A DNA stretch of 64,000 nt. It comes from Azomonas macrocytogenes (GTDB lineage: Bacteria; Pseudomonadota; Gammaproteobacteria; Pseudomonadales; Pseudomonadaceae). The first letter of the stretch is position 1, and each line of letters begins with the position of its first letter. The stretch is taken from contig NZ_JACHXI010000008.1 of the NCBI RefSeq assembly GCF_014191985.1, positions 62,001 through 126,000 on the forward strand. Reading direction: 5' to 3'. The translations under genes were made by a program, and so were the position numbers. The notes under the pieces are model-generated. The model ran no database searches. It was not told the origin of the DNA and was given only the letters and a program-made list of their open reading frames with translations. Below are positions 50,132 through 59,240 of the stretch, in pieces.

Positions 50132-50351
50132 AAAAATACTGAACCATATAATTAGAAAAGTTACAAATTAGTATTTTGTTCACAGGGGAACTTTAACTTT
50201 CCACACATAACCTCAATAAACCTATACTACTAGATAAAACGATATTTCAACGCTTTTCAACATGACATCGATCAGCATCATCAATAGTTATGCGCAAAAT
50301 CGTAAAATTCCCCTTACAAGCTGGCAATATTTACAGATCATTCAAAATCTT

Positions 50352-50460
50352 ATGACGTCATGGAATAAAAGAAAACTTACACAACGAATTAATCCCAATC
50401 AAGGGATTGGGACGATCCAGAACCATCAAGATATTTTTTAAATTAAATCTACATACATGT
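50352..50460. promoter_or_regulatory. Cluster of three dyads in the anfA-anfU divergent region
   Basis: ATGACGTCAT (50352-50361), TCCCAATC-AAGG-GATTGGGA (50393-50412) and ACATACATGT (50451-50460) are all perfect. The 691-base region between anfA and anfU holds no gene. These are candidate sites for AnfA, or for nitrogen- or metal-responsive regulators; which protein binds which dyad is unknown. Confidence 0.4.
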
Positions 50461-50642
50461 TAATTTTTTTCTGGAATATACAGTCCCCGTACAATTCAAC
50501 CAATCACCGGTTGGATATTTTCATACGCATTACCCCACAAACCAAACACACTCAATAAACACTTATAAATCAATAAAATATAAGTCATGTCGTTTCCACA
50601 AAAATCCTATACCTCATGCAAAACAATACCCATCAACAATAA

Positions 50643-50659
50643 ATGGCATATTTACTGCT
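50643..50659 (+). promoter_or_regulatory. Candidate sigma-54 promoter of anfU-anf3
   Basis: ATGGCATATTTACTGCT keeps GG and GC at sigma-54 spacing and TGGCAT; four other consensus positions differ. Transcription would start near 50670, about 100 bases before anfU. Confidence 0.65.
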
Positions 50660-50771
50660 AGATTCAGTCGATAAAAAGCCAAAGTGCTATTTTTATAAAT
50701 ATCCAAATCTGCCATTAACAAATAAATAGAATATCAATTCAATTATTTCTCTTACATGAAGGAATGACCTC

Positions 50772-51071
50772 ATGAAAAATATTCTTAAAGAAGAAGCTAT
50801 CGATTCAAATTCTTCAGTGTCATCTCTTAGTGAAGAAGCACGATTTAAAATCATTACCGAAACAATCGAAAAATTACGTCCTAACCTACAGGCAGATGGC
50901 GGTGATATGGAAATCGTTGCAATTGACGGATACAAAGTACGCTTGAGGCTAAAAGGTGTCTGCGCCGGATGTACCGCAGCAGGAGAAACCTTGGGAGGTA
51001 TTCGTCGGCACTTGATGCTCGCACTAGGAGAGAACGAGCCAATACTGGTACTACCCGAACTGAAGCAATAG
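50772..51071 (+). CDS. anfU: NifU C-terminal domain (Nfu-type) Fe-S scaffold
   Basis: 99 residues made of a single Nfu domain: ITETIEKLRPNLQADGGD, then RLRLKGVCAGCTAAGETLGG with the cluster-binding C64 and C67. The first 20 residues are Ser-rich and unlike NifU; the IscU-like and ferredoxin-like domains of full NifU are absent. Nfu domains assemble [4Fe-4S] clusters and pass them to targets. In this place it probably serves AnfH or the P-clusters. AGGA lies nine bases before the ATG. A sigma-54-like promoter is upstream, and the Anf3-like gene follows 148 bases later. The symbol follows usage in Azotobacter as I recall it. Confidence 0.75.
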   Translation: MKNILKEEAIDSNSSVSSLSEEARFKIITETIEKLRPNLQADGGDMEIVAIDGYKVRLRLKGVCAGCTAAGETLGGIRRHLMLALGENEPILVLPELKQ

Positions 51072-51219
51072 TTATTCATTAGTTATTCATTACGAAAAGA
51101 AGCTATTTCGAATAACTACTTATCTAGACTGAGCATGTATAAAGTAATTTACTGAATTCATGCCAAGCGAATGCCATGAATATTCATATGGCAGATTGGC
51201 TGGGTTCCAAGGAAAACTA

Positions 51220-51777
51220 ATGAGCGAAGATAAAATCAAGCAAGAAGCACCGAGTGCTCGTACTCACGTCAAGCGATATAATTGGCTAGCCCGATATGAT
51301 CGTGAAACCGTAGAGGAAATACTCGATGCAGTACCTCTGGCGCATGTGGGTTGCATGATCAATGGGGTTCCCTTCGTTACCCCCACCTTTTTCTGGAGAG
51401 AAGGTGATCGAGTATATTGGCACGGTTCAGCAGCAGGACGTATGTTCAAAGTCCTGGAGCAACAGGATATCTGCATGACGGTATCGCTACTGGACGGCTT
51501 GGTGATAGCGCGCTCGGCCTACAATTTCAATTGTAACTTTCGTTCAGTGATGCTGGTGGGGCGAGCAGAGCTGATCACTGATGAAGCGGTCAAGACAGAG
51601 AAACTGAAAAACTTCGTTAATGGCTTGATCCCAAAAGAATGGGAGCGCTTGCGTCCGGTTCATCCAAAAGAGATCAAGGCTACAGCTGTAGCGTCGATGT
51701 CGATCACAGAAGCATCTTGTAAAATCCGGACGGGACCACCCCAGGATGATGAGGAAGACTATGAGTTTCCATCATGA
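51220..51777 (+). CDS. anf3: Anf3-like flavocytochrome of the split-barrel (PNPOx-like) fold, ended early by an in-frame TGA
   Basis: 185 residues from the ATG at 51220, which follows AAGGAAAA; an ATG at 51160 is in frame but lacks such a site. The sequence is a split-barrel flavoprotein of the PNPOx/Nim type (EEILDAVPLAHVGCMINGVP, RVYWHGSAAGRMFKVL, VARSAYNF-like region). Anf3 of Azotobacter and Rhodobacter is a heme- and FAD-containing oxidase tied to the iron-only nitrogenase and thought to protect it from oxygen. Identification rests on fold and location. H42, H68 and H148 are candidate heme ligands. The TGA at 51775 replaces a family-conserved Trp (see the next entry). Confidence 0.65.
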   Translation: MSEDKIKQEAPSARTHVKRYNWLARYDRETVEEILDAVPLAHVGCMINGVPFVTPTFFWREGDRVYWHGSAAGRMFKVLEQQDICMTVSLLDGLVIARSAYNFNCNFRSVMLVGRAELITDEAVKTEKLKNFVNGLIPKEWERLRPVHPKEIKATAVASMSITEASCKIRTGPPQDDEEDYEFPS

Positions 51778-51885
51778 GCAGGTGTCATTCCTATTCGCTA
51801 TCAGGTTCTACCACCAGAACCCGATCCCCGAAATCTTCCACATATTGAAATGCCAGATGACATTTTGAAGTTTCGCTTGGGGTAA
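51778..51885 (+). pseudogene. In-frame C-terminal continuation of the anf3-like gene after a TGA
   Basis: Directly after TGA the same frame stays open for 35 codons to a TAA: AGVIPIRYQVLPPEPDPRN, then LPHIEMPDDILKFRLG. The start AGVIP is what follows tryptophan in the WAGVxP motif of this protein family, so the TGA stands where TGG is expected. With the Trp restored the protein would have 221 residues. It may be a nonsense mutation, a sequencing error, or a stop that is read through. Confidence 0.75.
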
Positions 51886-51971
51886 AGAATGAATGGGTAA
51901 TTGGCCGGGTGCTTCCACGCTCGGCCACCCACTGGTCTTTCAGATGTCCTGGAACTCAGTTGAAAATAAAC

Positions 51972-52005
51972 AAAAAAACTGTTGAAGGCAGCCGATCGGA
52001 ACAGT
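51972..52005 (-). terminator. Intrinsic terminator after recR
   Basis: On the minus strand ACTGTT pairs with AACAGT around an inner CCGATCGG dyad and is followed by TTTTTTT. It lies 23 bases past the recR stop and should end the dnaX-ybaB-recR transcript. Confidence 0.75.
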
Positions 52006-52027
52006 GTCTTTTCTGACTGCGCCCCTA

Positions 52028-52627
52028 TCAGAACCGGACGGGCTGCCTTCCTGCCAGGGCGTGTGCCAAAGTACCGCCGTCTACCAGATCCAGCTCCCCT
52101 CCCAATGGAACACCATGGGCGATGCGGCTGATGACCAGCCCCTTGGGAGCGAGCAATTGAGCAATATAATAAGCTGTTGCTTCGCCTTCCACAGTTGGGT
52201 TGGTCGCCAGGATCACTTCGCCGAACGCCCCGTTGTCGATCCGTTCGAGCAGTTCGGGAATACCAATGGCTTCAGGCCCCAAACCATCGAGGGGAGAAAG
52301 TTGTCCCTTGAGTACAAAATAGCGCCCACGATAGCCGGTCTGCTCGACCGCGAAGACATCCATAGGGCTCTGTACGATGCAAAGCAGGCCAGCGTCACGC
52401 GCCGGGTCGGCACATTGTTGGCACAGCTCGTTTTCACTTAGCGTTCGGCATTGACGGCAATAACCGACACCTTCCATCGCCGTAGATAGCGCCTGGGCCA
52501 AGCGCAATCCTCCGCTGCGATCGCGTTCGAGCAAATGCAAGGCCATGCGCTGGGCACTCTTGCGCCCGACTCCGGGAAGAATGCGCAGAGCATCGATCAA
52601 TTGCTGGATAAGCGGGCTAAAACTCAT
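52028..52627 (-). CDS. recR: Recombination protein RecR
   Basis: 199 residues. A helix-hairpin-helix ([20 protein letters not shown]) is followed by a four-Cys zinc motif ([17 protein letters not shown]) and a Toprim domain ([12 protein letters not shown]-like start, then GRYFVLKG and [19 protein letters not shown]). It works with RecF and RecO to load RecA at gaps. The ATG at 52627 gives the family length. It lies about 95 bases after ybaB in the conserved dnaX-ybaB-recR order. Confidence 0.95.
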   Translation of the reverse strand: MSFSPLIQQLIDALRILPGVGRKSAQRMALHLLERDRSGGLRLAQALSTAMEGVGYCRQCRTLSENELCQQCADPARDAGLLCIVQSPMDVFAVEQTGYRGRYFVLKGQLSPLDGLGPEAIGIPELLERIDNGAFGEVILATNPTVEGEATAYYIAQLLAPKGLVISRIAHGVPLGGELDLVDGGTLAHALAGRQPVRF

Positions 52628-52721
52628 CGGTCTCCCGGGCAGGCTGCACAAATCAAAATTGTGATGCTTACTCTACCAAGCTCTTGCGTTTTAACCCGCA
52701 GACTTGAAGTTTACAATCTGC

Positions 52722-53048
52722 TCAGAACGGCATTTTGAAACCGGGTGGCAACTGCATGCCAGCGGTCATTCCAGCCATTTTCTCCTGATTGTTCTGCTCG
52801 ATCTTGCGTACGGCATCGTTCACTGCCGCGGCAATGAGATCTTCGAGCACTTCCTTGTCTTCCTGCATCAGGCTGTCATCGAGAGCAACGCGTTTGACAT
52901 CATGCCGGCCATTCATCGTTACACTGACCAGACCGGCGCCGGACTGCCCGATCACTTCGGCATTTGCCAGCTCTTCCTGCATCTTCTGCATTTTTTCCTG
53001 CATCTGCTGCGCCTGCTTCATCAGGCCGGCCATGCCACCTTTCATCAT
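52722..53048 (-). CDS. ybaB: Nucleoid-associated protein YbaB/EbfC
   Basis: 108 residues. [20 protein letters not shown] is the typical helical start; [19 protein letters not shown] and [14 protein letters not shown] complete the family pattern. It binds DNA as a dimer and compacts the nucleoid. It is Met/Gln-rich at both ends. Its ATG overlaps the dnaX TGA (ATGA), so it is coupled to dnaX. Confidence 0.94.
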   Translation of the reverse strand: MMKGGMAGLMKQAQQMQEKMQKMQEELANAEVIGQSGAGLVSVTMNGRHDVKRVALDDSLMQEDKEVLEDLIAAAVNDAVRKIEQNNQEKMAGMTAGMQLPPGFKMPF

Positions 53049-55039
53049 GAGATATCACCTCGGGGGTCGGAATGTTCCAGGGGTTCGATGGTGCCATCGC
53101 GGATGGTCGCAGAAAACTGAGCCATCAACTCTTGCACCAGTGGATCTGATCGAATGGATAACTCGGCAGCGCGTTGCCGCTCCTGGCGCCGACGTGCAGC
53201 GGCCTGGGCCGGGGTTTCCTGCTGCGGCTTGCACAGCTGGATATCCATCTTGAGCGGGCGTCCATGATATTGATTCAATGCCTCGACCAATCGGCGCTGC
53301 TGGGTTGCGTTGAAAAGCGAACTTTGCTCGGGATCCAGATGCAGCAACCAGCAATCTTCCTGCACCGAAACCAGCGTGCAGTTTGCCGCAATACTGGCAG
53401 TCAAACCGGACAAGCCCAGCTTGGGTAGCAGTGCGATCCACTCTGCCGCCAGGCCGACCGCGGGCTGGGCGGCAAGTTGTGGCAGCTCAGGCCGTACCTC
53501 GGGCTCAGCGTTGAAATATTCGAGACAAGCTTCAGCCTGGGTTGCCACTTCAAAATAATCTTCGTCGGTCAACTGCGGCTCTTCATCATCGAGCCTCTCT
53601 ACCGGCTCGGCACAAGCTACTGGCTCCAGCAATGCGCCATCAAACGGGGGGGCGACCCATTCTTCATTAGCAGTAACGATAGCTATTGTTGGTGGTTCGT
53701 CCCACGGTACATCGACTTTCTCGACATTCGGTAATGGGTCGCTAGCGACGATGGCTTCGTTCGCTGGAGCAGCAGGAATTTCCTGTACCTTTTCGCTTGC
53801 GCCTCGCGGAACCGGATGGCTCTGCCCTGTCGAGTCAGAGCCGCTTGCAGTTTGCGGCTGCATAGCCGCTGCGGCCACCGGACCAATAAGAGAATCAGTC
53901 GTGGCCGGGCTGATCCTCAAGTGCTTTAGCGAGGTTTTCGGAGCACCTGGCGCATCGGCCGGACGAAACGCCAGCATGCGCAGCAGCACCATTTCGAAAC
54001 CACTGCGCGAGTCAGGCGCCAGCGGCAGGTCGCGCCGGCCGATCAACCCCATCTGGTAATAGAATTGTATGTCTTCGGCAGGCAATGCCTGGGCCAGAGC
54101 CAATACGCGCTCACGGTCGCCCTGGCCATTATCCACCGCATCCGGCAACAATTGGGCGATGGCTATCCGATGCAGCACATTGAGCATTTCGGCCAGGACA
54201 CCGGCCCAGTCCGGTCCCTGCTCCGCCAATCGCTGCACCACCTCCAGCATTTCTCGGGCATCGCCTTCCAGCAATGCCTGCAGTACCTCATACACCTGGC
54301 CATGATCGAGTGTGCCCAGCATCGTTCGCACATCTGCTGCCAATACCTTGCCTTCACCGAAGGCAATAGCCTGGTCGGTAAGACTCATGGCGTCGCGCAT
54401 CGAGCCGTCGGCAGCACGTCCCAACAGCCAGAGGGCATCCTGCTCGAAGGGAATGCCTTCGACACCGAGCACATGGCTCAAGTGCTCGACCACGCGCTCG
54501 GGCGGCATATTCTTCAGGGCGAACTGCAGGCAGCGCGACAGGATGGTTACCGGCAGCTTCTGTGGATCGGTGGTAGCCAGCAGGAACTTGACGTGCGGCG
54601 GCGGTTCTTCAAGGGTCTTGAGCAACGCATTGAATGAATGCGTGGAGAGCATGTGTACCTCATCGATGAGGTATACCTTGTAACGGCCACGGGTCGGCGC
54701 GTACTGAACGTTATCCAACAGCTCACGGGTATCTTCGACCTTGGTCCGGCTCGCTGCGTCCACCTCGATCAGGTCGACGAAACGCCCTTCATCGATTTCC
54801 CGGCAGACCGAGCACTGCCCGCAAGGCGTCGAGCTGACACCTGTCTCGCAGTTCAAGCACTTGGCGATGATCCGTGCAATGGTGGTCTTGCCAACGCCGC
54901 GGGTCCCCGTAAAAAGATAGGCATGGTGCAGGCGCTGGTTATCCAGTGCATTGATCAAGGCCTTGAGCACATGGGTCTGCCCGACCATTTCGCGAAACGA
55001 GCGCGGACGCCATTTTCGAGCAAGAACCTGATAACTCAT
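53045..55039 (-). CDS. dnaX: DNA polymerase III subunits tau/gamma
   Basis: 664 residues. [20 protein letters not shown] opens the clamp-loader ATPase. Walker A is in [15 protein letters not shown], the zinc finger is C-x8-C-x2-C-x2-C ([16 protein letters not shown]), Walker B is LIDEVHML, and TILSRCLQF is sensor I/SRC. An acidic, poorly conserved linker (about 400-530) precedes the tau C-terminus, which ends in [15 protein letters not shown] for contact with the polymerase. I saw no A-AAA-AAG slippery heptamer, so production of gamma by frameshifting is not evident. The ATG at 55039 gives the conserved start. Confidence 0.95.
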   Translation of the reverse strand: MSYQVLARKWRPRSFREMVGQTHVLKALINALDNQRLHHAYLFTGTRGVGKTTIARIIAKCLNCETGVSSTPCGQCSVCREIDEGRFVDLIEVDAASRTKVEDTRELLDNVQYAPTRGRYKVYLIDEVHMLSTHSFNALLKTLEEPPPHVKFLLATTDPQKLPVTILSRCLQFALKNMPPERVVEHLSHVLGVEGIPFEQDALWLLGRAADGSMRDAMSLTDQAIAFGEGKVLAADVRTMLGTLDHGQVYEVLQALLEGDAREMLEVVQRLAEQGPDWAGVLAEMLNVLHRIAIAQLLPDAVDNGQGDRERVLALAQALPAEDIQFYYQMGLIGRRDLPLAPDSRSGFEMVLLRMLAFRPADAPGAPKTSLKHLRISPATTDSLIGPVAAAAMQPQTASGSDSTGQSHPVPRGASEKVQEIPAAPANEAIVASDPLPNVEKVDVPWDEPPTIAIVTANEEWVAPPFDGALLEPVACAEPVERLDDEEPQLTDEDYFEVATQAEACLEYFNAEPEVRPELPQLAAQPAVGLAAEWIALLPKLGLSGLTASIAANCTLVSVQEDCWLLHLDPEQSSLFNATQQRRLVEALNQYHGRPLKMDIQLCKPQQETPAQAAARRRQERQRAAELSIRSDPLVQELMAQFSATIRDGTIEPLEHSDPRGDIS

Positions 55040-55133
55040 ATCACCATCGCGGGATGTAACACGGGAATGCGCAATCCTAGCGAAGCAGGCCGCAAATTGC
55101 ATCTGCAAGGGCACCGCCAGCCAGAAAACCGCC

Positions 55134-56279
55134 TCAGCACAATGTGGCGCCCAGCGCACGGACGACCGTCGTCAACGCCGGATCGGCATCCTCCAGCATC
55201 ACACGTAGCCCATCGGTTTCACGACGGACCGGATAGTGCTTGCGCAGTGCATCGAAGCCCGCTTTGCGGTCTGTCGCATCACCTGCCAGGACGCGGCGAA
55301 AATCGGCATCGTCGCGGCGCGGGTCGTAGACTGCCCGGCACAGAATCGCCAGCAGCTCCTGCGCGGTGGTGTTCTTGCTGAAACTCAGGCTGCTCAGCGC
55401 CGGTGCCGGCATGAGCGCAGCGAGATTCACTACCGGCGCGACGCCCAGGTATGCGCAAAAAGCCTGGTAGATCTGCCCGGTACCACGCAATTTGCCATCG
55501 AGGCTGTAGCCAGCGATATGCGGTGTGGCAATCCGGCAGAGTCCGGCTAAATCGGTATCGACCTCCGGCTCTCCTTCCCAGACATCCAATACCACGCCCA
55601 GATCCGAGCGTTGCAGCAGCAAGTCGCACAGCGCGTGATTATCGACCACAGCCCCGCGGCTGGCGTTGATCAGCCAGGCGCCGGGACGCAGCCGGGCCAG
55701 GGTTTTCGCATCGAACAGGTGAAAGGTGGGATTATCACCCTGCGAAGTCAGCGGTGTATGCACGCTGATCACGTCGCATTCATCGAGAATGCGTTCAAGC
55801 GTCACGAAATCGCCTGCCACTTCGCTTGCCTGCCGGGGCGGGTCACAAACCAGCAGATTCCAGCCCAGGGTGCGCAAGACCTCGACCAGGCGCCCACCCA
55901 CCTGCCCTGCACCAACGACACCATAGGTACGCGAAGCCAGCTCGATGTCCTCCTGCTCCGCCAGAGTCAACAGGCTGCCGAGCACGTAATCCACCACGCC
56001 GCGCGCATTGCAACCGGGCGCGCTGGCCCAGGCAATTCCGGATTGGGCCAGATAATCCAGGTCGAGATGATCGGTACCGATGGTACAGGTGCCGATGAAA
56101 CGTACAGCTGAGCCTTGCAAAAGCTCACGGTCGACTTGAGTCACCGAGCGCACCAGCAAGACATCGCAGCCAGCCACGGCGGAGCGTTCGATGGCTCGAC
56201 CGGGCATTCGGCGAATGTCACCGAACCCACCAAAAAAAGCATCGACCAGGGGAATGTTTTCATCGGCAAGTATGCGCAT
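55134..56279 (-). CDS. pdxB: Erythronate-4-phosphate dehydrogenase
   Basis: 381 residues, D-2-hydroxyacid dehydrogenase family. [20 protein letters not shown] is the PdxB start, [15 protein letters not shown] is the NAD site, [13 protein letters not shown] is the substrate/NAD segment, and the catalytic His is in [17 protein letters not shown]. It makes 2-oxo-3-hydroxy-4-phosphobutanoate for pyridoxal phosphate, which SerC (also in this window) then aminates. It is divergent from the MATE gene across 129 bases. Confidence 0.95.
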   Translation of the reverse strand: MRILADENIPLVDAFFGGFGDIRRMPGRAIERSAVAGCDVLLVRSVTQVDRELLQGSAVRFIGTCTIGTDHLDLDYLAQSGIAWASAPGCNARGVVDYVLGSLLTLAEQEDIELASRTYGVVGAGQVGGRLVEVLRTLGWNLLVCDPPRQASEVAGDFVTLERILDECDVISVHTPLTSQGDNPTFHLFDAKTLARLRPGAWLINASRGAVVDNHALCDLLLQRSDLGVVLDVWEGEPEVDTDLAGLCRIATPHIAGYSLDGKLRGTGQIYQAFCAYLGVAPVVNLAALMPAPALSSLSFSKNTTAQELLAILCRAVYDPRRDDADFRRVLAGDATDRKAGFDALRKHYPVRRETDGLRVMLEDADPALTTVVRALGATLC

Positions 56280-56408
56280 GGATGGCTCCGGGAAAAGCTG
56301 CTGATAACCTGTACGCTATGGGTTGCAGATTACCGCTATTCAAGCCTTCCGGCACCGTCGGACACAGCGTAGACTGCGCGACTTTCCCGGATCCAGGTAA
56401 TCCCGGAC

Positions 56409-57815
56409 ATGAATGCCGGACGGCTGCGCAGCGAGTTGCGCGCCCTTATCGCCCTCGCTACTCCAATCATGATTGCCCAGTTGGCCGGCACAGCCATGGG
56501 CTTTGCCGATACGCTGATGGCCGGGCAGGTCGGCGCGAAGGATCTGGCCGCCGTGGCGCTGGGCAATTCACTGTGGCTACCGGTCTTTCTCTTGATGAAC
56601 GGTACCCTGCTGGCCACCACGTTGAGTGTGGCGCGGTACTTCGGTAAAAACCATTCCGAACGGATCGGCCCCTTGGTCCGCCAGGCTGCCTGGCTGGGCA
56701 TCGTTATCGGCAGCCTGTGCACTGCCCTGTTATGGAATGCGCAACCCATCCTGCATCTGATGCAGATCGAGGACAGCCTGAGCGCGCTGACTATAGCCTA
56801 TCTGCGTGCCCTGGCCTGTGGTTTTCCGGCGATGGCGCTGTATCAGGTGCTGCGCTGCCTCAGCGATGGCCTGGGGCATTCCCGGCCCGGCATGGTGACC
56901 GGTATCTGCGGGCTGCTGCTGAATATCCCACTGAATTACTGCCTCATCCACGGCAAGCTTGGTCTGCCCGCCATGGGCGCAGTGGGTTGTGGCTGGGCGA
57001 CCGCCTGGGCAATGCTATTCATGCTGGGCGGCATGCTGTTCTGGGTACGGTATGCCGATTATTACCGGCCATGCCGGCTATTCCAGCGTTTTGATTGGCC
57101 GTCCTGGCCGCACCTTGGCCGTCTGCTATCGATAGGCTTGCCGATCGGCGTGGCAATTCTTGCCGAAGTCAGCGTATTTTCGGTCATCGCGCTATTGGTT
57201 GCCGGGCTGGGCGAAGCACCGGTGGCGGGCCACCAGGTTACCTTGAGCGTTACCTCAGTAGTGTTCATGATCCCGCTGTCACTTGGCATGGCTGTCACCG
57301 TCCGAGTGGGCCAGGCGCTCGGTCGCCAGGCGCCTGGCGATGCCTTGTTCATCGCCAAGGTCGGGATGGGGACAGCCCTTTGCTATGCCGGTGTGTCCGC
57401 CAGTTGCATCGCCTTGCTGAGCGAACGGATCGCCAGTCTTTATACCTCCGATCCGCAGATCATCGCCGTGGCATCCGGTCTGTTGCTGCTTGCAGCGCTG
57501 TTCCAGTTCTCCGATGGCCTGCAGATCACCGCTGCCGGTGCGTTGCGCGGCTACCAGGACACGCGCATGATCATGCTGCTTACACTCATCGCCTACTGGG
57601 GAATCGGTTTACCCATAGGCGCGATTCTTGGCCTGACCGACTGGTTCGGCCCGGCCAGCGGTCCATATGGACTCTGGCAAGGCCTGATCGTCGGCCTGAG
57701 CTGTGCGGCCCTGTTGCTGGGTATGCGCCTGTCGCACAGGGCACGGCGGGAAATCCTGCTGCGCAACGAGCCTCAAGACAACGCAGCGATCAATCCGGCT
57801 CCGCTCAGATCTTGA
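56409..57815 (+). CDS. norM: MATE-family multidrug exporter, NorM/PmpM type
   Basis: 468 residues with about twelve hydrophobic segments. TPIMIAQLAGTAMGFADTLM and GQVGAKDLAAVALGNSLW are the N-terminal MATE signature, and VAGHQVTLSVTSVVFMIPLS starts the second half. NorM-type proteins export cationic drugs and dyes with Na+ or H+ coupling. A Cys/Arg-rich cytoplasmic tail closes the protein. Its 3' end overlaps the opposing permease gene by 11 bases. The substrate is not predictable. Confidence 0.9.
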   Translation: MNAGRLRSELRALIALATPIMIAQLAGTAMGFADTLMAGQVGAKDLAAVALGNSLWLPVFLLMNGTLLATTLSVARYFGKNHSERIGPLVRQAAWLGIVIGSLCTALLWNAQPILHLMQIEDSLSALTIAYLRALACGFPAMALYQVLRCLSDGLGHSRPGMVTGICGLLLNIPLNYCLIHGKLGLPAMGAVGCGWATAWAMLFMLGGMLFWVRYADYYRPCRLFQRFDWPSWPHLGRLLSIGLPIGVAILAEVSVFSVIALLVAGLGEAPVAGHQVTLSVTSVVFMIPLSLGMAVTVRVGQALGRQAPGDALFIAKVGMGTALCYAGVSASCIALLSERIASLYTSDPQIIAVASGLLLLAALFQFSDGLQITAAGALRGYQDTRMIMLLTLIAYWGIGLPIGAILGLTDWFGPASGPYGLWQGLIVGLSCAALLLGMRLSHRARREILLRNEPQDNAAINPAPLRS

Positions 57816-58566
57816 GCATCAGAACCATTGCACTGACTACCAAAAAACCGCTGAACAGCATACGCAACATCCGTTCGGGCAGCGTGTGAGCCAGTTTCAC
57901 CCCAAAGCTGATGGTGATCAGACCGCCAATGGCCAGCGGTATGGCCATCCGCCAATTCACTTCGCCATGCATGGCATAGGTGAACAACGCAACCAGGGTG
58001 CTGGGTACTGCCAGCGATAGCGCAAGCCCTTGGGCAATGACCTGGGAAGCGCCAAACAGCGTAGTAAGCAACGGCGTGGCCACCAACGATCCGCCTACGG
58101 CGAAAAGCCCGCCCATGGCTCCTGAACCACCACCTATGACAAGAAACCACGGCCACCAGGGATAACGAAAACCGCCATTGCCTTTGCTCACAGCCGGTCG
58201 CAGCGCCTGGAATAGACTATAGGCGGCCAACACCAGCAAAAACAGAACGAAGATAATGCGCATGACTCCGGCATCCAGCGATATCGCCATGAGCGAACCG
58301 AGGATGGAACAGCAGAAACTCGGCAAGGCCAACGCCAGGGCGTGGCGAATATCGATATGGTTATGCTGATGGTAACGCCACAGGGCCAGCATCACATTGG
58401 GTGCCACCATGACCAGCGCCGTGCCCTGGGCCAGTTGCTGATCCATACCGAATACCACGCCCATAAGAGGAATCGCCAACAATCCACCGCCAATACCGAA
58501 CAGCCCCCCCAAAGCTCCCAGGACCAGGCCAAGACCCAGATTCATCAGCACTTCAAGCACAAACAT
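57805..58566 (-). CDS. TauE/SafE-family membrane permease
   Basis: 253 residues with about eight hydrophobic segments in two related halves. GALGGLFGIGGGLLAIPLMG in the first and GAMGGLFAVGGSLVATPLL in the second are the paired Gly-rich motifs of TauE/SafE/YfcA carriers. These transport sulphite, sulphonates or other organic anions; the substrate here is unknown. Its end overlaps the MATE gene end tail-to-tail. Confidence 0.88.
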   Translation of the reverse strand: MFVLEVLMNLGLGLVLGALGGLFGIGGGLLAIPLMGVVFGMDQQLAQGTALVMVAPNVMLALWRYHQHNHIDIRHALALALPSFCCSILGSLMAISLDAGVMRIIFVLFLLVLAAYSLFQALRPAVSKGNGGFRYPWWPWFLVIGGGSGAMGGLFAVGGSLVATPLLTTLFGASQVIAQGLALSLAVPSTLVALFTYAMHGEVNWRMAIPLAIGGLITISFGVKLAHTLPERMLRMLFSGFLVVSAMVLMLKI

Positions 58567-58750
58567 GGGGAAATCCTTCGAAACGAGCGCCTGAATCCTG
58601 CATTGGCCTCGCGAGAGCGGAACCGCATGGCCATGCATGCTGGCCATGCGGCAAATTACTGCGGAAGAATCTGCAAAGCCGCTTCGAGATCCCTTCCTCC
58701 TCGGGGTTTGATTCTGTAAAGCGGCTTTATACCAGCCCGCTGCAACTCAG

Positions 58751-59086
58751 CTACAACTCTTCTATTTCCTGAGTTACGCCCCATCCATCCAGTACGCCAC
58801 CCAAGGGCTCGACGAGCCCCTCCAGGTTCTGCTCGAAACCATCGATGCCATCGTAGGTGGCATACATGATCTTGCTGACCTGCAGGTTCCAGCCGCCATC
58901 GTCGCGCGGAAAGACCTGAGTGTTGATGGATTCACCACGAAATCTGCTGGCGACCTGTCGCGCCCGATCCTCATCGGGAAAGATCGCGTAGAAATCGATC
59001 GCATGGATACGGGCAAAGTCGAAACCACTCTCCTTCATCTGGCGCAGAACGGTACCACTGACATCCTCGTAGGAGATGCTACCCAT
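58751..59086 (-). CDS. rraB: RNase E inhibitor RraB-like protein
   Basis: 111 residues. DYYAIFPDEDRA-type region (here IDFYAIFPDEDRARQVA), WNLQVSKIMYATYDGID and the ending LDGWGVTQE match the RraB family. RraB binds the C-terminal half of RNase E and slows decay of a subset of mRNAs. AAGGAGGT precedes the ATG. It stands alone; no other degradosome gene is near. Confidence 0.85.
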   Translation of the reverse strand: MGSISYEDVSGTVLRQMKESGFDFARIHAIDFYAIFPDEDRARQVASRFRGESINTQVFPRDDGGWNLQVSKIMYATYDGIDGFEQNLEGLVEPLGGVLDGWGVTQEIEEL

Positions 59087-59240
59087 AGAAACCTCCTTTC
59101 TGGCGATGAGTGCTTACTTTCTTGAAAACCACACGGATCTGTTTTGGTTCGATTTCAGGCACCTGGTCGAATGGCCACATTCGGCTTACATCGGCAACCA
59201 CGCTACCGGATCAGTGCGCGGCAGTGCTACCAGACCACGG

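Noticed and set aside
50268-50281. TCGAT-CAGC-ATCAT as an Anr/FNR box in the anf control region
   Set aside because: Two of the ten key bases differ from TTGAT-N4-ATCAA, and its position is not typical for either promoter.
50081-50771. VnfA-type GTAC-N6-GTAC or ModE-type sites
   Set aside because: Neither pattern was found in the anfA-anfU or anfA-anfH regions by reading.
51775-51777. TGA in the anf3-like gene as selenocysteine
   Set aside because: The family residue here is Trp, not Cys, and no selenocysteine-insertion hairpin stands out directly downstream.
55040-55133. 4.5S (SRP) RNA gene upstream of dnaX
   Set aside because: ffs is near dnaX in some Pseudomonas, but the 94 bases here are too short and lack the conserved SRP RNA apical-loop sequence.
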